64,000 bases of DNA from Andalucia godoyi (lineage: Eukaryota > Discoba > Jakobea > Jakobida > Andaluciidae), in NCBI GenBank assembly GCA_009859145.1, contig VRVR01000005.1:186001-250000 (forward strand). Reading direction: 5' to 3'. Below, piece after piece: positions 58,422 through 64,000 of the stretch. Positions within the stretch are counted from its first letter, which is position 1. Each line of letters starts with the position of its first letter. The notes beneath the pieces were generated by a model, which saw only the letters and a program-made list of their open reading frames with translations, had not been told where the DNA came from and made no database searches. The position numbers and the translations under genes were made by a program.

Positions 58422-60383
58422 TCATTGCCTTCGTTGACCGCCAGGAGTAGGGGTCGCGAGACTTTCTCTCCAGAGCTCATCAGAAGCCTGGTTCGTGGTA
58501 TGCACCTCCTCACGAACCCCGTACTGCGACTGAGATTGCGGAACGGGCTGATACTGCGGCTGATACTGCGGCTGATACTGCGGCTGATATTGCACATTGC
58601 CAGCCGGGGGCGGATAGGCAGATGGATTCACTGCCAAGGGCGGAAGACCATTTGGATCCTGACCTTGTGCACCATACTGATAGTTCGGATCTGCCCCACC
58701 TCCATAATCATATCCAAGAGCTGGGTTCATTCGACGAAGCGCAGGAGAAGCAAAATTGGAAAAGAGCGTTTGGCGATACGACGTAGACGCGGAACTCGTG
58801 ATTCTTTCCTTTGTTGCCATAGTCTGTTGGTCAGCGGCCACCTGTTGCTGCTCTCTCAGATGGGCATCCGTCACGACTCGGAGATCTCCCTCAACTTTCA
58901 AATCTGGAAAAACGTCGATTTGCGAACGAAGAAGCGGCTTCTGATGCACAAGCGATCGCAGCGACTGGTGGTTTCTCCAGGCATCCAAGAACGAGCGCGG
59001 CCCCAAAATTCCTTTCTGATAATTCAGGAAACCCTCAATCCAGTCAATATGCTCCAGCTGACGGCGCAGCTCTGCCTCTTCTCCGAGCAGCACGCTCAGC
59101 TTATACTGCGTGATTTCCTGGAGACGCGCCATCGCAGCTTGCAGGATTGCGTATATTCGTTCCTCGACTTCCGCAGCATTGCGATTCACTTTTTCCAGTC
59201 GATCATCTACAACACGTAAGTGATGAATTATTGCACCGCGCTTCGTCTCGAGAAGCCGATCTTCCTTCCTTGCTGCCGACAGCGCTTGGGTGTACGCCTC
59301 CACAATGGGAATAAGCGGATGAGACGATGCGTCTCCCGCTGCATGGGAGCCAATCATTTTGCAGTAAACACACACAGGCAGGTTCCAAACAGTGTCCCAA
59401 AACTCGAGCGGCTGCTTTGGGTGCGACGGGCAGTATCCGAAGGCCCCAGCATCGATGTCCTCCTTTGTGATTTCCACAGGCCCAGCAGCGCCGACCGTCA
59501 ATCCAATCACACTTGAACTCTTTCCGCATGCACGCTGCAGTGCATTGAGATCCGCTTCCGTCAAAATGCCCTTCTTTTCCAGCCTTTGGATAAGGCCACG
59601 AAGAGATATCGCCTCTTCCAACATATCCGTTCTCTTCATGTGTTCATACACCGCGCGCGCTCGTGTGAGTGCATCCTGAGATTTGATTCGTGTATCTGCA
59701 GCCGGATCATACGCAAACGAAACCCAGTACATTGGAAGAACCTGAGCAGGATCCTTGACAAAATACGAGTGATGATACGTGAGGGAATGTGCATCTCGAG
59801 GAGTGAACGAAGGGACATCCGGGAACACTGTCTCTCGATCATCGTCCAAATCGGAGGCCGTGATGGTTCCATCGTCTCCATTCATTCCAGAATCTTTGTC
59901 CTTGAAATGCACATAGATGGACTGGAACTGCTGAGGAATTTCCGTCTGTGCACTGATCTGCGAGGCTTCCATGAGGAATGATCTGCCAACCGCAAGTCTG
60001 CACATCACAAACTCATATCGGCGTGCACCCGAGTTCTGGATGTCCTGATCAAGACCTCCGATTTCACCAGTTGGAAACACAGCGCCGCAATCCGGAAGTG
60101 CGAATCCGCGCTCCACAATCTTTGAAAGCGTGTTGTGATCATCAAGCATTGCCGTATCGATCCACGAGTCCAGAACAAGGCCACCTTTCGAAGACTTTTC
60201 AAACTGAAGGTTCAAATGCGGAGTCGCAATCGAGTACACTCCAAGCACTTTCACGGACGCAGAGCGCAGAGACAGTCGCAAAAGATACTGTACTCGCGCA
60301 AAATCTGGATCCGCTGCATCGACTCTCGGACAAGACTCCACGGCCTTTGGAATCGACAATGGAGCATCTACTTCCAATTCCAT
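58422..60383 (-). CDS. B-box zinc finger protein, otherwise uncharacterised
   Basis: 653 residues. The recognisable module is a B-box at about residues 320-355: YCPSHPKQPLEFWDTVWNLP, then VCVYCKMIGSHAAG and SSHPLIP (C-x2-H ... C-x2-C ... H ... H). Next comes a long coiled coil (~365-465, LETKRGAIIHHLRVVDDRLEKV and following) as in TRIM-type proteins, but no RING precedes it. The N-terminal ~280 residues form an unknown folded region; YEFVMCRLAVGRSFLME and SYFVKDPAQVLPMYWVSF loosely recall the strand pattern of PARP catalytic domains, but I cannot confirm this. The C-terminus is Pro/Gln/Tyr-rich with four YQPQ repeats. The gene is divergent from DPH5. Confidence 0.8.
   Translation of the reverse strand: MELEVDAPLSIPKAVESCPRVDAADPDFARVQYLLRLSLRSASVKVLGVYSIATPHLNLQFEKSSKGGLVLDSWIDTAMLDDHNTLSKIVERGFALPDCGAVFPTGEIGGLDQDIQNSGARRYEFVMCRLAVGRSFLMEASQISAQTEIPQQFQSIYVHFKDKDSGMNGDDGTITASDLDDDRETVFPDVPSFTPRDAHSLTYHHSYFVKDPAQVLPMYWVSFAYDPAADTRIKSQDALTRARAVYEHMKRTDMLEEAISLRGLIQRLEKKGILTEADLNALQRACGKSSSVIGLTVGAAGPVEITKEDIDAGAFGYCPSHPKQPLEFWDTVWNLPVCVYCKMIGSHAAGDASSHPLIPIVEAYTQALSAARKEDRLLETKRGAIIHHLRVVDDRLEKVNRNAAEVEERIYAILQAAMARLQEITQYKLSVLLGEEAELRRQLEHIDWIEGFLNYQKGILGPRSFLDAWRNHQSLRSLVHQKPLLRSQIDVFPDLKVEGDLRVVTDAHLREQQQVAADQQTMATKERITSSASTSYRQTLFSNFASPALRRMNPALGYDYGGGADPNYQYGAQGQDPNGLPPLAVNPSAYPPPAGNVQYQPQYQPQYQPQYQPVPQSQSQYGVREEVHTTNQASDELWRESLATPTPGGQRRQ
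58544..58593. repeat. 12-bp coding repeat (YQPQ)
   Basis: About four copies of a 12-bp unit, read on the minus strand as Tyr-Gln-Pro-Gln, near the end of the B-box gene. Confidence 0.9.
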
Positions 60384-60854
60384 ATCTGTCTATCAATCGA
60401 TCGCCCGCCTTTTTCCAAAGTTGTAAACACACACACACACTCACACTCACACACACACACACACTCACTCACTCACTCACGCTCACGTTCAGAAAGGGAG
60501 AATTGAAAATGACAGCACGGGTTAAGAAGAAGAAGAAAATGCAAAACAAAAACGACAACGGGAGGAAGTCGAAGAAGGATCAGCTGGGCAACGTTTTTGA
60601 GCTTTGGGTACTGTGAAAAAGGCAAAGGGGAAACGTCTGATAACGACTGGTGGTGGGGGCGAGCCGTTTCAGACTTTTTGGTAACATCACGTGATGCTTG
60701 GAGAAACAGAGAGCTTTTTGTTTTCATGAAGTTTCCAGTCCGGCTTATTTATTTATATTTAATTTTTCTTTGTTGACTGCGCTTTCTGTTGAGAAGGAAA
60801 GAGGGGGGGTTTTCTTTTGTGGGAGCGATCAAGACGTGTTGGGGGGAATTGGTG
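60384..60854. promoter_or_regulatory. Divergent intergenic region (B-box / DPH5)
   Basis: About 470 bp between divergent starts. A CA and CACT repeat lies at about 60427-60480. No gene seen. Confidence 0.5.
60427..60480. repeat. (CA)n / (CACT)n microsatellite
   Basis: CA dinucleotides with CACT units, just upstream of the B-box start codon. Confidence 0.92.
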
Positions 60855-61787
60855 ATGTTGTATATAATTGGGATTGGACTTGGAGATGAAAAAGACATTT
60901 CAGTGAAAGGGCTTGAGATTGTTCGGTCTTGTTCTCGCGTGTATCTTGAGAGTTACACATCGATCTTGTCGTGCGGAAGAGATCGCTTGCAAGAGTACTA
61001 TGGGACCCCGGTGGTGGAGATGGACCGGGAAGCAGTGGAACAGGGCTGCGAGGACATGCTGCATGCTGCATTGAGTGCGGATGTCGCGTTTCTTGTTGTT
61101 GGAGATGCGTTTTCTGCGACGACGCATTCCGACTTGTTCATTCGAGCGCGAGAACTGGGAGTTTCTGTGAGGGCAATCTTCAACGCTTCGATTATGACAG
61201 CAGTTGGTGCGTCTGGATTGCAGCTCTATCGATTTGGGCAGACGGTGTCACTTGTGTTTTGGACAGATTCGTGGAAGCCAGACTCGTACTACGAGAAGAT
61301 CAAGCAGAATCGTGCTATCGGACTGCACACGCTGTGCCTGCTGGACATCAAGGTCAAGGAGCAAACAACGGAGAATCTGCTGCGTGGGAGAAAGGTGTAT
61401 GAGCCGCCACGATACATGACATGCGCTCAAGCGGCGGCTCAGTTGTTGGAGATTGAGGAGAACAGAAAGGAAGGTGCGTACTCCCCGAATACGTATGTCG
61501 TTGCGTGCTGCCGCATGGGCACGGACAGTCAGTGCATTCTTGCATGCAAACTTCGAGAAATGGCGCAGATCGACCTGGGTGGCCCGCTGCACACGTTGGT
61601 GTTGTGTGGCGATCTGCATCTCATGGAGCTCGAAATGCTCAGGCTTGTGGCAGACAATCCGAGCGAGTTTGATGATTTGCTCAAGGACCAAAAGGTCATC
61701 ACCGACGGCTTTAAAGAAGTGGTTGTTTACGAACACAGCAGAGAACAATCACAGCAGGAAGGGACGGGGGGCGACAAAGTGGATTAA
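60855..61787 (+). CDS. DPH5: Diphthine methyl ester synthase
   Basis: 310 residues starting at the ATG at 60855; the frame upstream does not begin with ATG. MLYIIGIGLGDEKDISVKGLE, VYLESYTSIL, AFLVVGDAFSATTHSDL, FNASIMTAVGASGLQLYRFG, VSLVFWTDSWKP and LCLLDIKVKEQTTENL with KVYEPPRYM follow human DPH5 throughout. The enzyme is a SAM-dependent methyltransferase that builds diphthamide on eEF2 His, the target of diphtheria toxin. The usual GDP(F/L)xATTH loop is GDAFSATTH, with Pro replaced by Ala. The protein is about 25 residues longer than human, mainly in the C-terminal tail. It is convergent with the PLC-X gene (stops 92 bp apart). Confidence 0.96.
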   Translation: MLYIIGIGLGDEKDISVKGLEIVRSCSRVYLESYTSILSCGRDRLQEYYGTPVVEMDREAVEQGCEDMLHAALSADVAFLVVGDAFSATTHSDLFIRARELGVSVRAIFNASIMTAVGASGLQLYRFGQTVSLVFWTDSWKPDSYYEKIKQNRAIGLHTLCLLDIKVKEQTTENLLRGRKVYEPPRYMTCAQAAAQLLEIEENRKEGAYSPNTYVVACCRMGTDSQCILACKLREMAQIDLGGPLHTLVLCGDLHLMELEMLRLVADNPSEFDDLLKDQKVITDGFKEVVVYEHSREQSQQEGTGGDKVD

Positions 61788-61879
61788 CGTACGATAAATA
61801 CAAGAGACAAAACCTAAGCAATTGAAATGAAACTCAAATTGGGGAGTGGGGGAAATAACAATAGCAATAACAACAGGTG

Positions 61880-63307
61880 TCACGACCGAAAAGGGGGCAG
61901 TTCTTTCACATTCAACACAAGGAGCCCCGCAGCATGGTACGATGATTGCCCAAAGACCGTCAACAGCTGGGCCTGTTCGTATGCATCTCGCGGTACGTCC
62001 ACTGCATACGTTTCCGGAGACGGGCATCCTACGGCAACTGTGCCGATCTGCCACGTCTTTCCATCGACAATGCTTCTGCATGGTACAGGCGAGGAAGAGA
62101 ATGGGATGGCGGAACGAAGGACGGTGTGCCACCGCGATGATTCAGCATCCAGTACAATTGCAACTGTGTCTAACGACGGGTCCAGAGAGGGCTCGCCTTT
62201 CTGCCACGTCCACACTGCAGATTCCAGCAACCCCTCAGACGCCTGATCCATCTTGGGGTTCTTCACATTGCAATTTGTTGCACTGCGTAACAGTTCCGGA
62301 GTGATAAGACCCATATCGGTGGGGCCGTAATAGATCGGTTCAATGGCCATTGATTCACCGGATATGCACGACATTGTCGCAGCATACTGGGCACACAGCG
62401 ACGCATTGAAATACTTTGCATCATTGTGCGGAAACGGAGTGTACTGTTGGAGAAACACATACTCTCCCCCGTACGTGGAATACGTCCCGTCTCCCCACAG
62501 AATGATTCTCTTGTTTGCCTTGATCATATCACGAACCGTCGGGAACTGACCCTTGACCGACGAAACATTTGCCACATCTGAAGGCTTCAAAATAGCATCG
62601 CGGAACAAGTCAACGATGGGATCCATAACCATGGCCGCATGTCCCCAGTCCCACTCATAGTCGGAGTTGATGACAAGTGCCATGACTTCATTTGCATTCT
62701 CTGGATCGAACAGCCACGTTGCGAGCTCGGCTATCCCGTCTTCCCACGGTCGGTCCCACGGAGCACATCCAAGCTGTTGCGAGCTTACATTAAACTTCTT
62801 GTGAACGTGGTCCTCAACCCACGTGATGATCTTGTCGATGAACGCAAACGACGTGCCGGCATGCGACAGCCGAACCTTCTCAAAACACCACTGTGCATCC
62901 AGCATGATGAGACGAATTCCAAAATTAAGCGAGTCCGTCATGGTGTATTCCTGCTGCGCAATATTGATCCCATCGTCACCGATTCCAGCTTCCTTCAAGA
63001 ACACTCGCAGTAAATTATCATCGAGTCCGTAATTATCTCCTCGATCGTTAAACGAGTTGTGCGTCCCAAGAAACGTCACCTTGTCCAATGGCAAATCAAG
63101 CTGCAACAACCTTTGCGTACCAAGCGCGTAGTTCAGCCACGGCTCAGGAACCAAAGTCCCCTTTTCGCAATGTCCGTAGACATTTCGTCGGCACTTTGCA
63201 AGCGGGAAAAACGCATACAATTCGTCCAAATCAGGTGTATGAAACTCAACTGTTGCTGTACATAGATGAATTCCAACAATCAACCACAAAAGCAATGCAT
63301 ACTTCAT
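61880..63307 (-). CDS. Secreted PLC-X-domain phosphodiesterase-like protein
   Basis: 475 residues starting at the ATG at 63307 (MKYALLLWLIVGIHLCTA), a clear signal peptide; a longer frame upstream is not needed. The PI-PLC X-box fold is visible: VTFLGTHNSFNDRG near residue 80 holds the first catalytic His, FGIRLIMLDAQWCFEKVRLSHAG near 130-148 the second His. Below that come WDRPWEDGIAEL and EVMALVINSDYEW. No C2, EF or PH domain and no transmembrane segment is seen, and the Y-box region of eukaryotic PLC is lacking, so it resembles bacterial-type or oomycete/trypanosomatid secreted PLC-X proteins. Many Cys and several N-x-S/T sites fit an extracellular enzyme. Activity is not proven. Confidence 0.85.
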   Translation of the reverse strand: MKYALLLWLIVGIHLCTATVEFHTPDLDELYAFFPLAKCRRNVYGHCEKGTLVPEPWLNYALGTQRLLQLDLPLDKVTFLGTHNSFNDRGDNYGLDDNLLRVFLKEAGIGDDGINIAQQEYTMTDSLNFGIRLIMLDAQWCFEKVRLSHAGTSFAFIDKIITWVEDHVHKKFNVSSQQLGCAPWDRPWEDGIAELATWLFDPENANEVMALVINSDYEWDWGHAAMVMDPIVDLFRDAILKPSDVANVSSVKGQFPTVRDMIKANKRIILWGDGTYSTYGGEYVFLQQYTPFPHNDAKYFNASLCAQYAATMSCISGESMAIEPIYYGPTDMGLITPELLRSATNCNVKNPKMDQASEGLLESAVWTWQKGEPSLDPSLDTVAIVLDAESSRWHTVLRSAIPFSSSPVPCRSIVDGKTWQIGTVAVGCPSPETYAVDVPRDAYEQAQLLTVFGQSSYHAAGLLVLNVKELPPFRS

Positions 63308-63600
63308 TTTCTGTCTCGCTCGCTCGCTCAGAGAATCTCTTCCTCTTCGTCTTTCATACATCAAAAGCAAGAAGCAGAAGAAAGGAAAGCCAACCTCAAA
63401 GTTGAATACGTTTTCGGGAATTTCATTGCCCCGACTGTCGACATTTGTCGTTGCAGCAGCGGCCAATTCCACAAGCAAAAAATACCCGCCAGCGTTTTTT
63501 GGGTATCGTTTTGGCATTTCTTCTGAGCAAAGAATCTGCAGTTTTCGAGTGTTGATTTGGACGCGGGTGGTTTGGGGGAGGGTGATGGCCTTAGGGGGCG
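63308..63600. promoter_or_regulatory. Divergent intergenic region at the right edge
   Basis: About 290 bp between the PLC-X start and the partial gene's start. No repeats or ORFs of note. Confidence 0.4.
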
Positions 63601-64000
63601 ATGATGACGCAAGTGTCGAGTGATGGGATTCCAGTGATGGAGAATGCTCTTGCAGTTTCAAGACGCGATGCAAATGAAGGAGGATCCAGAAATGGCGAGA
63701 GCAACGGAAATGGTGACGCACTGTCGGAGCTTGGAGTACGGTCGCAGCGGCTTTCCGATGCGTATGTGGTTCGACAACAGGTGTTTCAGCCTGCGTCGTT
63801 GCTGTCACGAGCGTTTCAAAAGGCGACTTCTTCCTTGATCGGGGTGGTTGTCGAGTATCTGTTTCCACGGGTACTTGAAAATTCCGGGGTGATTGGACAG
63901 CTGTTTTTTGTAAAGTCCACTTCGGTGCGCCTGCTGTGCGGGGTGCCGTGTGCAGATGGGCATCCGTGTGCGCTGCATGAAGGGCATTCTGGAAGCCACA
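63601..64000 (+). CDS. Unknown protein, 5' end only (runs off the window)
   Basis: An ATG at 63601 opens a frame with no stop to the window end (at least 133 residues). The first ~45 residues are Asn/Gly/Ser-rich (RNGESNGNGDALSEL). A folded part follows with a hydrophobic segment (SLIGVVVEYLFP) and a Cys/His-rich end (CGVPCADGHPCALHEGH) that might bind a metal. Family not recognised. Truncated by the window. Confidence 0.6.
   Translation, partial: MMTQVSSDGIPVMENALAVSRRDANEGGSRNGESNGNGDALSELGVRSQRLSDAYVVRQQVFQPASLLSRAFQKATSSLIGVVVEYLFPRVLENSGVIGQLFFVKSTSVRLLCGVPCADGHPCALHEGHSGSH

Noticed and set aside
1-64000. tRNA, rRNA, CRISPR array, transposase or integrase genes
   Set aside because: I looked for tRNA B-box sequences, rRNA-like blocks, regular spaced repeats and transposase motifs, and saw none that convinced me. 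A covariance search could still find small RNAs.

Overview
This is a gene-dense piece of a eukaryotic nuclear genome. I recognise TFIIH p44, RPA32, LTV1, URM1, DPH5, AP-5 mu, casein kinase 1, an axonemal dynein heavy chain, the ciliary transition-zone protein B9D2 and a TMC channel. TAA, TAG and TGA are all used as terminal stops, so the code looks standard. About 30 genes fit in 64 kb. Most are intronless; I could place seven short introns (89-176 bp), six of them starting GTATGT and one GTACGT. The gene set fits a free-living flagellated protist with a conventional mitochondrion (GatA, MECR, LYR protein). The lineage cannot be fixed from the sequence; an excavate-like or other compact-genome flagellate such as a jakobid is only a guess.

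Layout, left to right. 0.1-2 kb: a membrane protein and a LYR-motif protein. 2-14.3 kb: an intronless inner-arm dynein heavy chain (DNAH6-like). 14.7-24.5 kb: a protein with an MDH1B-like N-terminal domain, AP5M1 (four exons), RPA2, MECR (two exons), a TMC protein and a membrane-anchored histidine phosphatase. 24.7-30.7 kb: casein kinase 1, B9D2, a secreted beta-lactamase-fold hydrolase and a PLAC8-family protein (two exons). 30.9-35.9 kb: a 1680-residue fusion of an ADCY10-type tandem cyclase module, a helical repeat region and a peroxiredoxin-like domain, with an N-terminal acylation motif. 36.8-43.6 kb: an unknown protein, an NAD(P)-dependent reductase, phosphoglucomutase/phosphopentomutase, another unknown protein and URM1. 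43.6-45.2 kb: the only long stretch without a supported gene. 45.2-64 kb: an MFS transporter (two exons), LTV1, a WH2/polyproline protein, GatA, GTF2H2 (two exons), a TPR-SET protein, an LRR-PP2C fusion, a B-box protein, DPH5, a secreted PLC-X-domain protein and a partial gene running off the right edge.

Genes alternate strands to a striking degree. From the left edge to URM1 only one adjacent pair (MECR/TMC) lies on the same strand, so most promoters are divergent and most 3' ends face each other 90-360 bp apart. Simple repeats (CA, CAA, A-rich hexamers, a 38-bp tandem duplication) sit almost entirely in intergenic regions. Several genes are cilium-related: the dynein, B9D2, the ADCY10-like fusion and possibly the MDH1B-like and TMC proteins. 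The most unusual gene is the cyclase-peroxiredoxin fusion, which suggests a direct link between peroxide/redox state and cyclic-nucleotide-type signalling at a membrane.
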